Source of the DNA: Hyperoplus lanceolatus
Taxonomy: Eukaryota > Chordata > Actinopteri > Uranoscopiformes > Ammodytidae
DNA: 64,000 bases
Direction of reading: 5' to 3'
NCBI GenBank assembly: GCA_026929865.2
Contig: CM049395.1
Location: 32,785,001-32,849,000 of the forward strand
Part shown: positions 40,347 to 53,572 of the stretch, piece by piece
How the letters are laid out: each line of letters begins with the position of its first letter
How positions within the stretch are numbered: position 1 is the first letter of the stretch
The notes under the pieces: generated by a model
Seen by the model: only the letters and a program-made list of their open reading frames with translations
The model's database searches: none
What the model was told of the DNA's origin: nothing
Position numbers and translations under genes: made by a program

Positions 40347-40484
40347 TTAATAGATGACATGCTGATGGTTGCTTGGACAATGCACAATGTTTCCATTCTT
40401 CTGTGATGGTCTATCAGGATCTGATATCCAAGTATATTGAGCTAATTAGTGCAATGTCTCTGCCAAGCAGGAAATTTGATGATG

Positions 40485-40487
<3 letters not shown>

Positions 40488-40573
<86 letters not shown>
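40488..40573. repeat. (CA)n microsatellite
   Basis: 86 bp of pure CA repeat. Confidence 0.97.
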
Positions 40574-40574
<1 letters not shown>

Positions 40575-40709
40575 CTAATCAAATGAGGAGCTGAAGACCT
40601 TAATTTGCCACAAAAACAGCGGCGGCAAATGAAAATATCCAGACACTAATTATATAAAAGAGAACATTGTAAACAAAAGAATGCCAGTGATAACTATGCA
40701 AATTAAGTA

Positions 40710-41657
40710 GGGGAGAACGGGGTAAGTAGGCACACTTTTTACTCTAGTGAGAATTGCTCATCACCTGAACATCTTTCAATAGTCATTCCAACATTAAATT
40801 GAAGCTTAAGGTGTTGGCTTGAAATATGTACCCCTAACTTTTTCTATCGTATTGTAATAAAGAAGAAATTAATCATCAAAGACACCCTTACACATTGTGA
40901 CAACCAATCCCATCAAGGGGTCGGTTGTCAAACACTATGGGGTTGTTTGTCACAATGTTATCTTAATGGGAATAATCTTAAAAAGAAGGCAAGAAAGTAG
41001 AACTAAATTTGAAAGTTTAATTGCACTGTCAAGTTGATAAATAGGCCTACATACGTAACTTACTGTAGCCTTGGCAGCTGGTCTAACTTGGGATGCACTG
41101 GGTTGTTTTGATTTTGTTGTCCTTTTTTCTTTTGCATGCTAGCTGCCTTTTCCTGCTCTATTCTTTCCTTCTCTGGGGTGTCAGTGAGGATACAGCTTGA
41201 CAATTTATTTTGTTATTGGGTTCCTTTTCTGGCTGCAGCCTTGAGATAACATGCGACAACCAACCCCCCAAAAAATGTGACGACCAACCCCAACTTGAAT
41301 TTCTTGCTAGCATCAAGGCCAACAACCATCTGACAACTAATTAGCTTGCTAACCACAGTCTAAACTATAGTTTACCCTTCACACTTTGCATGGGTAACAA
41401 GTGTTTTGTTATAAACCCATTGTGTAAAAGCCTAGAAGAAAAATACTGAGGAGCTAAATATTTTCAATTTGACATGAAAAACACAAACAGTCGTCTCACC
41501 TCAAATTCAGCAGTCTAACTCCAAGGAAGACTATGTAGGTGACCTCTGACCCAATTCTGGATATTTACATACGAAAATGTCACAGACAGCGCCTTCTGGT
41601 TCCGAGATATAACGATTGTGACAACCAACCCGTGTGACAAATTACCCCGTTCTCCCC
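40710..41657 (-). mobile_element. 948-bp pogo/Tigger-like deletion derivative
   Basis: The ends are inverted: GGGGAGAACGGGGTAA at the left, with its reverse complement at the right. TA flanks both sides (40708-40709, 41658-41659), as in the Tc1/mariner/pogo superfamily. On the minus strand about 41199-41140 reads CILTDTPEKERIEQEKAA followed by a Lys-rich tail. From memory this resembles the C-terminal end of pogo/Tigger-type DDE transposases, so the element appears to be an internally deleted copy retaining the last part of its gene. The sub-terminal parts repeat a GTGACAACCAACCC motif several times (about 40898, 41278, 41619 and reverse near 40925-40955). No catalytic domain remains. Confidence 0.75.
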
Positions 41658-41990
41658 TACATTGTATTGTTCTGAAGAAAATTGTTGTTGGACTCAAATG
41701 TTGCTTACGTACAAAACACTTCCAAATTGTAAACAAAGTTAACACCTCCACTCTTGTTTACCTTGTTTATCATCATAGCTAGCGTGGTATTGCTGTGGTG
41801 GGAAGCAACTAAATGCATTTACTTGAGTACTGTTTCCATGTACTAAATAGTAATTTTAATTCATTTAGAGTGTTCCAATGGTATGCTAGTGTATACACGT
41901 AGCCTACTCCCAATACATTTAGTTGTATTAGTGAGTGTACATATTAGTTAATCTCTTCTCTTCACCTGCTGCTCTGATTTCGCCTATATT

Positions 41991-41992
<2 letters not shown>

Positions 41993-42028
<36 letters not shown>
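41993..42028. repeat. (CA)n microsatellite
   Basis: 36 bp of CA repeat. Confidence 0.95.
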
Positions 42029-42031
<3 letters not shown>

Positions 42032-42436
42032 TATCATCCACTTAAAATAGCTTATATTAGATTTTACACTCATTCCTTTCAGATATGAGTAGAGAGTAGT
42101 CTGAGGCATTTTGCCACATGTTCTCATATCATTACATTTGACTCACCAGAGTCTTTGGTTGTAATAGAGGGAATTTATGTGAAAACAAATATCCCGATCA
42201 CACCAAAATCACACACTGTTAAACTTGAATTACAAGTATTACGATTACAGAAGGTCTGAGCAAGAATGTAAATGATGTTTCCAGCCATCAGCTTGTTTAA
42301 TGACTGCTAATGTTCTCCTTGTTTTTCACTTACAATAATTACATTTTTGCATACATTGTTCCCCTGTCGAGAGGAGAGATACTGCAGATTATTTATTGCT
42401 GTCAAAATGTACAATCAACGCTGCTCCCAGTAGACA

Positions 42437-42443
42437 ACACACA

Positions 42444-42492
<49 letters not shown>
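42437..42492. repeat. (CA)n microsatellite
   Basis: CA repeat with one AAAC interruption near 42445. Confidence 0.95.
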
Positions 42493-42493
<1 letters not shown>

Positions 42494-43640
42494 AAACCTG
42501 ACAGATTCACTCATGCAGTATGTACAATACTAAACCGAGCAGTTTTTGTTTACTTACTTATTATATCTTGCTGCCTTTTCGTTAATTTTTTATTTGTCTA
42601 CTTTGTCTTCACTACTGTAACACCCGAAATGTCCCCGACCACAAGGTTCATAACAGATTATCTTACTTTATCTCAGCACAAATATAAAATATATAAATCT
42701 GTAAGGTAAAAGTCAGAATAGAATAACATCATTTCATGCTGATACATGATCAGCAGCTTGTTTTCTCACAGTTGTTCTTCTTCTTCGAACTTATTGTTAC
42801 TGGAGATGCAACTTCACAACAAACCTGTTTTTACTGTAAGCTACTGGGACGTTGTCATTTTGCTGCATGCTCTTGTCAACACAAGGGGAAATACAATGTT
42901 GAGTAAAAGCATTTTAAACCAATCTTTAAAAAGAATAATAACTTTGTATTTGTGTAAATCTGTTAAATTTTAAAAAATAAGCCCGAAAAGAAAGGTACTG
43001 TTTTATTTTAAGAAAACGTCTGAGATTTCCCTCTCACATCATTGAAATGTGAATCTTAAATCTTTGTAAACAGAGATATAGCGCTATACAAGTCCATTTA
43101 CCAATCTTTTACAACCGTAACAACAGTTATGATTATCCAAAGATGAGGACAATCATTCTTGAAAGATATATTACTATTGATTTTATTTTTTATTTTTGAT
43201 ATGTGAACACTGCAAACTTAATTGTATTGCGGTAGAGAGAGAAATCTCACATATTATAAAAATGGACTTGAATTGGCATTATTTGAATGTTGTTTGTGAG
43301 TTGTGGCCTCGTTCCACGCTATAGAGACATATAAATAAATAATACAGTAATTTTTCCTTTGTAACCAGTTATGGCAAAACCTGTAATGGAAAACCTAAGG
43401 GCGGGGAAAAAAATTGTACCACTACCAACAAGTGACATCTTTGCAATGTAATCTTCTTCTCAAAATCAAATTCACATCATGAATCAATGTCATGCATATA
43501 GGCCGCCCCTCCACATATTCCATTTCCAGCGGCATGTGTCATGGGGATTTCCATCACCGCGTCTCGCCCTCTAAGCAATAAACTTTATCTTATCAGTGAA
43601 ACAGCGGTGGCTGGAGAAAAAACAGTGGTGTCAGCTGCCT

Positions 43641-43643
<3 letters not shown>

Positions 43644-43737
<94 letters not shown>
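43644..43737. repeat. (TG)n microsatellite
   Basis: About 94 bp of pure TG, followed by six G. Confidence 0.97.
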
Positions 43738-43739
<2 letters not shown>

Positions 43740-46700
43740 GGGTGTGTTTCAGTATGGTTTCAGATCTTGTCTTTCTTTGCACCACCTTAGTTGAAACGCT
43801 CCTCACATTGCGCTGCGTGCCCCTCCCCTCCTCTTTGATAGGTTCATGCCCCCACCACCACTCAGCCACAGATGAAAATAGATAAAATCATCCAGACGTG
43901 ACGTGAACAGCCAGTTAAAGTTTGCCGCACACTGATTTAGTTGAAACAAAAAGAGGCAGTGAGGTGAATGTATCATTAGGTGTGTTTTATTTATTCAGTT
44001 GATATTCAGCAATTAATTTCTTTACACCTAAAAAAATACCAAACAAAACTTGGGATTTTAATAAAAAACAGAATCTTTACAGATTTAGCTTCCATATTTC
44101 TGTCGTTATAAACATCTATTCTCCAAACAATTTTCACATGTAAAATTTTAAATGTATTAGAACTTAAACTGGGTACGTTTTCAAATATATAAATGCATAT
44201 GTAAACATTCCCACACACACACTTAGCTACACCACATCCAAGCAGGAATTTTTGTATACAATTTTTTTTTGTTATGGCAGTATTGGATTAGGATTACAGA
44301 ACATGCTTTTAAGAGATCAGCCTAACTCTCGAGACAGAGTTGGTCTGATTTGAAAGTGCCATCATGTGTAGTGATGGAATAACTCAGAGACAAGTACACA
44401 TAATTTGCTTTGATTGCTTTTAGAGTGAAAGCTCTCAGGAGGTCATGTGAACAGCAGTTTCACAGCTTGAAAATGTTGCACAGGAAAACAGTTAAAAGAT
44501 GAACGTCAGTTCGTTCATGTTTTTCCTTCTCAATGTCTCGCTGGTCGCTCACTCACTTGCAGCAGTCGCTCCCTCCATCCTTGAACAGATTTGAATTTGT
44601 GGAGCTTTGTGTTCCAGACAGAGTGAGAAATCTCTTAAATAACCTTGTGGAATTAATTGTCATGTCAACGGTATTGATCAAGCACCCTTTTCAACCCTCT
44701 GCAGATACATCATGGCAGTAAAAAAATAAAAAAAACTTACTTAATGCATCTTTAATCAATGCCGACCGCCTGGCCCGAGTCCTTATTGTCTTGTAAGTGC
44801 AGTCATTATCGGTGATGTCCAGTAATTGCCAGAGAGAGAGAGAGAGAGAGAACAGCCAAGGGTGAACTGCCTCCAGTATGATGCATAACAAAGTGAGTTT
44901 GTGTGAGTAAAATTGTTGGCGTTAATTATTTCTTAGCTATAGGTTTCTGGCCTGCTCAGCTCTTTTTTTTAACAGGCTGACAGTGTAGTTCTAACACAGA
45001 GTTTAAGCCTGCTGTGTTACATTCATTAGCAGGGAAGTTAGCGGTCATGGAGCATTGAGGTATACGCCACAGAAAGAGAAAAGAATAGAACAGAGAAGAG
45101 AAGGAGAGGAGGGGAGGCCTTTCTCTTTAAGATCAGCTTTTGTGGGTAAGACAGATGAAGACTGAGAAGCAGTCTAGAGTCTATCTAGCTTCCCCTCTGT
45201 TCCTCTGTCAGATGTACTCATGGTGTGTTCAGTAGCGCTCCGTGTGATGTGTTTTATTGTACCCCCTCTCCCTCTTCCTGATATCCACATCTGTTGGAAG
45301 ACAATAGATGTAAAAAGCTTCATTACTTGATTTTCTTTTTAGCCAGGGGCTGGAAAACTGAAAAACACGGCGTAGACATATTATCACCTTTCATCAATGT
45401 TATATATTTTCTTTTTACCAAACAGTTGCTTCTCAACACATTTAGCAGACACAGAGTCACATTACCATTCATTTGAAGTCATTTGTAAAGACATGCAAAT
45501 GTCGCTTTATTGTGTGACTTCCCTTACCAGCTGTCCTATATTCTCTAACTGTATCCGTCTGTTTGGTGCAGGGCGGGTAGTGTACAATTAAATCAAATGG
45601 GTTTATCTTAGCGTGTTGGTGTGTGTTTGACCCTGAAAGTCAAGACCAGTGGAGTGTCAGCAGTGCTTAAAATGCTACATATCATTATGTATTTAAATGG
45701 CATATAATTAAATAGGAAAATACTACTAAGTTCCTGTGAGTGCGACCAATTCAAAACATGTGCCCTAAAAGCAAAACAATGAGCTAAAAGACCCATAAAA
45801 GCTCTAAGCTTAATACTAGCTGGTCCCAGTGTTTGCCTCCAGTGTATTAACCTCACCTCTGTCAATACATGAGCCGCAACTTGGGAAACAGATTAAAAAT
45901 CATCTAGCGGACTGAATATATTTGTCCATCCAGATGGTTGTATGTAAAAGGCTTTGAGGATTAAGGGAATAGCTTCAGAGCTGCAATGTTCAAACCATTT
46001 CAGAGAAACCAACTTTAATTTAATAATAAAAAAATACTATATAATGAAGAATTGAAATTTAAGTTGGAGATGAGATCATTATCAGCAGCCTAACACATCC
46101 CTCAGCTGTGCTATACTACATGGGACGTGAACCATTGGTTAATTTCTATCCTACCAGAGAATTACAAAGCAGCTCCCTTTCCTCTTCCCATGTGAATATA
46201 TGGAATATGCATTGGCTTTCTCTTTGATATCCCTGCTCTTAATTCTGAGATGGATCGGTGGACACTCAACGACCGTGAATGTAGCTGTTAGCCACAGTGC
46301 ACAGTGGAATGATTTCCATTCTAACCCACCCACTGGAAAGCAATCTAGGTCCATAATAGGAAACTCAAAAAGCAAATCTGTAGGTATAAGCACGTCTGGG
46401 GAAGTCACGAGCCAGCAACAGGCTCAGTTAAGCAGCAAGGTAGTTTAGATAGGGGTCACACGGGCTACAATCAAGTAGGGCAGCACATGCTATTTGTGGC
46501 TGTAGCAGGGGTCCTGGAAATGTAATGTGGAAATGGGGGGAAACATGTGAATAAGAGTTCATATAAGACACACAAAGAAGTGTGGGTAAAGAAAGGAGTG
46601 GATGTGTTGGGAAGATGCTTTGTATAAATCAGTAGGGAGATAACGGACTTTGTGAAATTTCCATCAACAGTGGAGCATGATAGCAATCTGTAGCATCAAT

Positions 46701-47241
46701 GATAGAAAATCCGGTTTTACTGTCAAATGTGGGCACATTGAGATCAATGCATGCAACCACACAAAGAGGAAAGGAAATAGAATACTGTGCAGCCGTACCT
46801 GACGTCTTTGTGAGTTTGCCCCTTACTTTAAAATACTGCATGGGAAATTCCTCTCCTTTTCAATGGTAGCCTATTTATGGGATGTTTTCCGCGATGGAGC
46901 AGTACCCCCTATTTTATTCTCTTCTCAATCTTGTTCGGAAATGGAACATCATCATCATGCCGCTTTGTATGTAAAGAAAGCCCTCAGAGGAAAGTACATA
47001 CTGTACATTCAACAAGGATCGAGTACAGCAAATGCAATGGGACAGTCTTCCTGCCACCAACTTTGTGTCACTCCTTATCATAAACTGAAGTAAAAGATTG
47101 ACACACAATCACTCTGAGGTATAGACTAAATCCACTCCATACCATGAACCTAACTGCAGACATTTGCGGCTGCCAGGACACCTTGGAAGGGAAATAGTAA
47201 TTCGGGTTGAACTATCACTGTAATATTTAAAATTCTATATA

Positions 47242-47804
47242 ACCCCTTTTCCACCGAGGCAGTTTAGGGGCCAGTGCCCAATCTGAAACGCTTTATTTGC
47301 TTTTCCACCACTAAAGAACCGGTTCCTAGACTGAAAAACTGATGCCAGGGCGTCACCAACTCTTTGCTGGTCTGTAACTGGGAACTGCTTACATAAGGGT
47401 CCAGGTTCGGGATTAGGGTTAGGGTTCCTTACCAACCAGACCAACTAAACTTTAGTGAGTGCCATATTTAAAAACACTGCAGCTACTACTACGAGACCTA
47501 ATAAAACATAATCCCTGACCGCAGCGCAAATACTGTACGCTGGATAAGATGTGTTTGGCTAACAAAGCAAAGCCACGGGCAACACTTGTCAAAATATGAT
47601 GTATCCGCCACTGTTGTTGTTGTTGTGCTTAAAGTTAAAGTTAGCCTGGAATTATACATAGAATTATAAAGTGACTCCACGCGTGGCTCTCTAGCCCATG
47701 GAAAAGCAAACCCGTCCTCAATAGGTTCCCAAGGTGAACCAGCTGTGAACTAGCACTAGCACTGGCCGGAACTAGAACCTGGTTTGGGTTGGTGGAAAAG
47801 GGGT
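47242..47804. mobile_element. 563-bp non-autonomous TIR element with ACCCC ends
   Basis: The left end ACCCCTTTTCCACC is the exact reverse complement of the right end (14 bp). ATA is repeated directly outside both ends (47239-47241, 47805-47807), a 3-bp duplication. The interior lacks coding sequence but includes a telomere-like GGATTAGGGTTAGGGTT stretch near 47411-47427. A 3-bp duplication is compatible with several superfamilies, so it is unclassified. Confidence 0.72.
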
Positions 47805-48321
47805 ATACCGTATGATATCTGGAATACAGTAAAGTGAAATAGATCAAATAAAATAGCAGGGAGAACTGTACATGTGTGGTGGTTTTGAGCCAGAAAATGG
47901 TTCCCATTAGCTTTGATTAAAACAATTTGAGTGTAAAAGAGTTATGCCCCTCATCTTTGGAGGTGATTAGTTGGACAGGCTGGCGGCATTATGCTGATGG
48001 TGGTGAAATGATAATTAGAGCTGGAGATAGATTGAGTCAATATAAGTGTAATTAATATTTAAGCGCAAGGTTTATTAGTGCAGAGGCAATCAGGCTGCTA
48101 ATGAGGGCCTGCTACAATATCTTGGATAGTGGAACCAGTCAAATGAATAGCTCTAATGGCTTCTGGCATGGGGCTCTGCTTTTATTTATTGCACTTCTGC
48201 TTTCGTTTGTATATTTAGCACTTTTTTTCTTCTTCTTCCAAACACCAGGCTGATAATTTACGACAATAAATTATGTTTCTTTGGATTCATAGACCAAAGG
48301 AAGACGAGTGCCCACACATAC

Positions 48322-48324
<3 letters not shown>

Positions 48325-48361
<37 letters not shown>
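48325..48361. repeat. (CA)n microsatellite
   Basis: 37 bp of CA, followed by two copies of AGATATATAATCACA. Confidence 0.95.
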
Positions 48362-48363
<2 letters not shown>

Positions 48364-48832
48364 TATATAATCACAGATATATAATCACACCCACATTATG
48401 TATGTGACTATAAATAGATTTTTCTCAGCCCATTAAGGCTCCTCTTTCAAATCATGTCATTAATTAAGCTTAGACATACTCAAGTGATTTCTCTTTAATG
48501 AATTTGCCCAAATAAGTCTGCCCTCATTTGGCTTTTATCTCCCTGGCTTTCAACACTGTCTAACTAGTCACTACTGCTTGAGTGTCTCTCCCTACACCGA
48601 CTCCCCCACACACACACACACACACACAAAAACTTTTATTTTGCGGAGTGCATTTCTCTGCCAATTCCCCTCAACCTGCCTCTTCCCTCTTTGTGTGTTT
48701 GTCTCAGCCATTTCGATGCATCACACCCCTGTGCACTCACAGAACAAATCACAGTCATTTACACTGTGTGCCAGCCTGCTTCTGGTAAAAGGTGGAAATA
48801 TAGTCTTACACAGATGCTGGCACATGTACTCT

Positions 48833-48983
<151 letters not shown>

Positions 48984-50349
48984 CAGGCAGTGATAAGATT
49001 TTAAAATCACTGCAAAGTAAACAAGGGAAATTTCACCTCATAAATGATGCATGTATAGCTCTGTGGTGCGATCAATAACACAATGCATCATCTCTAACCA
49101 AATTGAATCTGAGTCTGACTGGTGGTGGGGTAATTATGGCCCTGCCAAATTTGAAGAATGTTTTTGAAGTTTGTATTTCTATCCCCACCAGGCCCAGCTT
49201 GAGCATTATTTATTGACTTTGGGCGTTTTTGAGACTGTCTTTACCAACATGTCTTTGTATTTTCCAGACAAGCGACCTCTAGTGGCTGGGGCAAATGATA
49301 AATATGCTCTGTCAGTAGCAAAGGCCAAACTAGTGTGAGAGTGTATCACTATCCAACTTCTCAGGTCTTGTTCACGCCAGCATGTATAAGAAGAACGTTT
49401 TTGAGCAAATTCAATTCCTTTTTAGTAGAATGTGCCATTTGTTTGCACAGAGACTATACTATCTTTGGCTGTGACACCTTTTGGTTTATCGCCTGGCAAT
49501 TACTGCATGGAGGATGTGTTTAGTAAATGGGGATGTTTTGAATGTCATGAAAAGCATATTCCCCTTACTTCAGCAAAGTACGTTTAATAGGCTAAAATTA
49601 ACCAGACTCTGACTGAAGTGATGGAAAGTTGGAAAACACTTATGAGACATTTGGTTGGTTTAGAAAGGCAAGGGCAAATGATCAGTGCTGTATGGATGCG
49701 CTTTAATGCATAGTGCCTTGGCCGTCTTAGACCAGCAATGCTATTTTAATGACATGTATTGAATTTATTGAGCACTACGCTACTATATAAAGTGCATACT
49801 ACAAGATAAAATGTCAGGCAGCAAATCCATGCATGATAGGATGTTTTCCACATTTCTTTCGTGAGCTGCACAACAGTAGCAGATCATCCTTGACACTGAA
49901 TGTCAGCTAAGCTCCTGCGGGTAGCTCCACCACAAACACTGTTTGAATGTGTGTGTGTGCTTGTTTGTGTCTGTGTGGGTGAATACTAGGCTTTGTAAAG
50001 TACTTGCACTGTTCTCAGGATAAATGTGCTATATAAATGCACTGCAGTCTACTTACCTTGGAGCCATGCCTGAGTGTCAACCATAAAATCTGTTTCATCC
50101 TTGGGCTGTCCAACCAGTACAAGCGAGCTTTGAGAATAAGCCCAATAAAAAACAGAAGTTATATTCAGCTCGGGTGGTGCAGTAAAGCATCTGGCGACAA
50201 CTCTTAATTTTCACCAAATGTTTCCAATGGATGCTTAATAAAACCTTTCATATTTGTTTCTTTAAATTTAAAACCTCTCCACTTAGGTATAAGTTCAATG
50301 TATAGGATCATTCACAATATTGCTTACACTTTTTCTTTTTGGCTACAAA

Positions 50350-50672
50350 AAAAGACCAGGGTGGGGAAAAGGGGGCCGACCAGTAACCACGAGGTCCCTG
50401 GTTCGATCCTCGGCACCGGGCAGGAGGGAGTTATTTGTAAAACTAGTGGTGGCTGGTATTACGTCCACGTTGCCCACCATCTATACAATTATGTCCTTGA
50501 GCAAGGCCCTTAACCCCAGACTGCTCCAGGGGCGCCGTACTGGCTGACCCTGCACTCTGTCCCCCTCCGAAGTGTATTAACTTGAGAGGGGAAATGCGAA
50601 GAATGAATTTCTATATACAGTACCTTGTGTAAATTGACTAATAAAGAAACTTGACAAATAAAGAAGCTGCGC
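50350..50672 (+). mobile_element. tRNA-derived SINE
   Basis: A polymerase III B box, GGTTCGATCCT, is intact at 50400-50410, preceded by a degenerate tRNA-like head. It is followed by a body containing CCTTGAGCAAGGCCCTTAACC and TGCTCCAGGGGCGCCGTAC, wording I recall from several fish SINE families. The 3' part has GAATTTCTATATACAG and an A-rich AATAAAGAAAC tail. I see no A box good enough for a functional tRNA, and the sequence is far longer than a tRNA, so this is a SINE and not a tRNA gene. Confidence 0.8.
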
Positions 50673-51040
50673 TGTTGCCAGTCCCCATCACTTAACAGCC
50701 ACTTAAAAAGCACTGTCCTCTAGATGATAACCACTTGAAAGATATTTTTCACCAGAGACACTTTAAATGGAGCTAAATGAATTTAAGGAGGACAGGACAG
50801 GTTACAGTTGGTAATAAAACCGCAGATTGTATTTTTACTTTTTTGGTTGAAGTGCCTCTTTTCGTCCAGGAAAATAAATTACCATTTCGATACCAATGTG
50901 AATGACACGTCAGGAGGAGCACTTTGCACATTGAAATGCCGTCATTATGACTTTAAACGGCTGGAATTCTGTATTCTCCTGCTGTTATATCCAGGGTAAG
51001 AACTCAAACTGAGCTAATTCATTTCCTTTCTTTTTTCCAG

Positions 51041-51136
51041 CCTTCTGTGAGGAGGGGTGCAGAAGCGGAGGGACCTGTGTGTCCCCCAACACATGTGTCT
51101 GTCCCTCTGGATTCACAGGACGGCGCTGTGAGACAG
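51041..51136 (+). CDS. nell1: nell1 exon: short EGF-like module (third in window)
   Basis: Seen: a 96-bp exon (32 codons). The acceptor is TTTTTTCCAG ending at 51040 and the donor GTAAGA begins at 51137. It is phase 1 at both ends; the split first codon with the previous exon gives Ala, so the junction reads ICR-A-FCEEGC. Six cysteines (C3, C7, C13, C19, C21, C30) form a short EGF module without the DxDEC calcium motif. GGTCVSPNTCVCPSGFTG is the conserved core. In vertebrate NELL1 this non-calcium module follows the EHDEC module and precedes another DIDEC module. That next exon is not visible before 64000, so the following intron is at least 12.9 kb. Human NELL1 has Tyr and Lys where this has Ser (RSGG) and Thr (NTC), from memory. 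The frame is open and splice sites are intact, so I take the gene to be functional. Confidence 0.92.
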
Positions 51137-51297
51137 GTAAGACCCGAGGACGTGCCCTCGACCCCTTTCACTCTGCGGCTTGTTCAGTTTGTCAGTTCTA
51201 ATTAAAAGCTGCAGCCGGAGTTTCATGTTGATTTATCGAGTTTAAGTGGTGACATCATCAGAGGGATGGTCAGCAGTTACCCCGTCTGTCTCAGGCA

Positions 51298-51310
51298 GCT
51301 CTCTCTCTCT

Positions 51311-51363
<53 letters not shown>

Positions 51364-51507
51364 TGCACACATACACAAACCTTTACATGTGTGCACAGTC
51401 TGTACACACACACACACACACAAGTGCACACACATACACCTTTACGCGTGCACACACACACACAAACAGACACACACATACACACACACAAACACACAAA
51501 CCTTTAC
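51298..51507. repeat. compound (CT)n / (CA)n microsatellite
   Basis: CT repeat to 51358, then imperfect CA arrays with ATGTGTGCACA units that recur at about 51387 and 51510. Confidence 0.95.
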
Positions 51508-51886
51508 TTGTGTGCACACACACAAACTCCATCTCGAAGCGTTGTTTTTTGAATTGACCTCTGCAGAGATTGAGGATCCCTGGAGAGCCTTATAAAAAGA
51601 CAGCTGATTATTTTCTCATCTCCTCCTCCATGTTCCTTCACTGCTTTTTCTCCCTCCTCTCCTCTATACTCTTTCACTTTTAATCTCTCTTCCCCCCTCC
51701 ATCCTCTCACAATCTTCTCCGTCTCTCTTTTCCGCCCCTTTATTTTCTTCTCACCCTTTTTTTCGCCTTCTCCTTTCTATGCTCCTTTCCCAATCCCCTT
51801 CTTCCTATCTTCTCCTCTCGTCTGTAATTAAACTTTCAGGCTCCACGGTCTCATAAATACCAGGCAATACACAAACACATTATAGG

Positions 51887-51893
51887 CGCACGT
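51887..51893. repeat. left target-site duplication CGCACGT
   Basis: Seven bases identical to 58347-58353, exactly abutting the inverted-repeat ends of the 6.45-kb element. Confidence 0.85.
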
Positions 51894-52564
51894 CAACCCT
51901 TTCTCATCAAAATTACGTTCCCAGAGGACTATTCGGCATTCTCAATTACGTTTGACCATTTACGTATTTTGTCCGTGATTACGTTTTTATGAACATATCG
52001 CAAACAAGTTCGTTCTCAGCCTAGAGCTGTTCAGGATGCTCAATTACGTTTGGCTACAAAACGTATTGATTACGTTTTAATAAACATATCGCATACATTC
52101 GTTCTCAGCCTATTTTTTGCCATTTATTTACCTCTAGGATTATGTTTGGTTGAAGTGTGCATTGTCTGGTCGGCTGCCTGAACTACAGCGCTGCAGGAAA
52201 TTAATATGTTCCATAGATATGTTCACATGTTTCTTCATTCATTCATTCAAACAGGAAATCGACGTTCCGACATGGCCACGCCCCCTTTGGGTGGAAAACA
52301 AAGCGATTTTGACTATAATGCAAAAAATTGCGGTCCAAAACAGCACAAAAAGAAAACGATCAGAGGTAAATAAGTTACAATTTGACCGACAGACACAATG
52401 TTAAGATCCTTTACAACTACTCTGCCAGCTAGATAACGTTAAACTAGACTACGGAACTACACAGGGCTGCAGGGAAAATAGGGTGACGTCAGACGCACGC
52501 CCCTCTACAAACCAATCAGTATCGAGGAATGCTAAACGAGCCTATCGGCAGCCCTGAGCTAAAA
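51894..52564 (+). repeat. left terminal inverted repeat of the 6.45-kb element
   Basis: The outer part contains subrepeats built round AATTACGTTT and CATATCGCA-CATTCGTTCTCAGCCT. Then follow a segment ending TGGTCGGCTGCCTGAAC, an (ATTC)n tract near 52235-52247, CATGGCCACGCCCCC, and CAGCTAGATAACGTT at about 52428-52442. A final block (about 52480-52564: TGACGTCAGACGCACGCCCC and GGCAGCCCTGAGCT) also matches the right arm but sits directly after a short unmatched piece. Confidence 0.85.
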
Positions 52565-53522
52565 AGATTTCTAGCGAGACCTATGTACTTTATTTTCATA
52601 ATCTTGATATTGCGAATTCATATGATCTGTCTGAAGTCTGATAGGCTAATTCTCAAGAAATGTTCGGTACACAAATAGGCTACGTGCCAAGCTGTTGATC
52701 AACTGGACACAATCAAAGATAGCACACACACACACAGCTGACAAGAGCGCTCCCTCCCTCCCTCCACCCGCCGCCGAGTTTTTTTTCCCAGAGCAAATTT
52801 TTGAAGTCAAGGGTTATCATGGTGACACAAATACGTCACACTTCAGCTAGTAAGTGCATAAACATATGTTTTGAAAACATATCTAGCGAGAAATACATCA
52901 GAATATCATTATATTCGGTAATTGGGAGTATCTGATCTCTATTTGGTTAGTTTGCTGACGTATTTACCACCGTTGCTATGTAATCCTACATTTCCCATCA
53001 TCCTTTTTAGGGCTGGGTGGACCCGTTCGACTCCTATCAGAGTGTCTGCCGATTCAGGGCGCATTCCATTTACAATTCAGGGCCTCCGCCGTAAAACCAC
53101 AAGTCAGACATGTTCACACGGCTGACACTTCCGTTCTGCCCCATCATAATAAAAAAAACTTAACAGGAAGTAGGTTACATTATTCCCCTCCTCCGAAACG
53201 TCCCCGTTTCCACACAGAAACATCATAAGGGCCCTTAGGAATAATGGAACCACTTACAGAAACATGCTGCACTACCAAAAAATTAATAAAATAACTTGAA
53301 TTGAACACATTCTTTATAGGCCTACCCTAAACCTTAAAGCATGTAGGCTAGGGAAACTATTTCTGTAAGAAAAATGTGTTTAATAGCCTTTGTGGTTGTA
53401 TAATTTAAAGTTTCTGATCAAATATGTGGCGGATTATACATGAAATTATAAAACAATTAAATGTACAGTTTAAAATTTCATTGAATAGGCTTCTTGAACT
53501 TACTAAAGCAGTACTCTACAAT

Positions 53523-53535
53523 GCGTGTGTGTGTG

Positions 53536-53567
<32 letters not shown>

Positions 53568-53572
53568 TGTGT
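53523..53572. repeat. (GT)n then (GTGC)n microsatellite
   Basis: GT repeat passing into five GTGC units. It lies inside the 6.45-kb element. Confidence 0.95.

Noticed and set aside
50400-50410. Polymerase III B box suggesting a tRNA gene
   Set aside because: No cloverleaf can be built and the downstream body is SINE-like, so it was called a SINE.
53024-53034. GTTCGACTC resembling another B box
   Set aside because: No accompanying A box or SINE body recognised; chance match likely.
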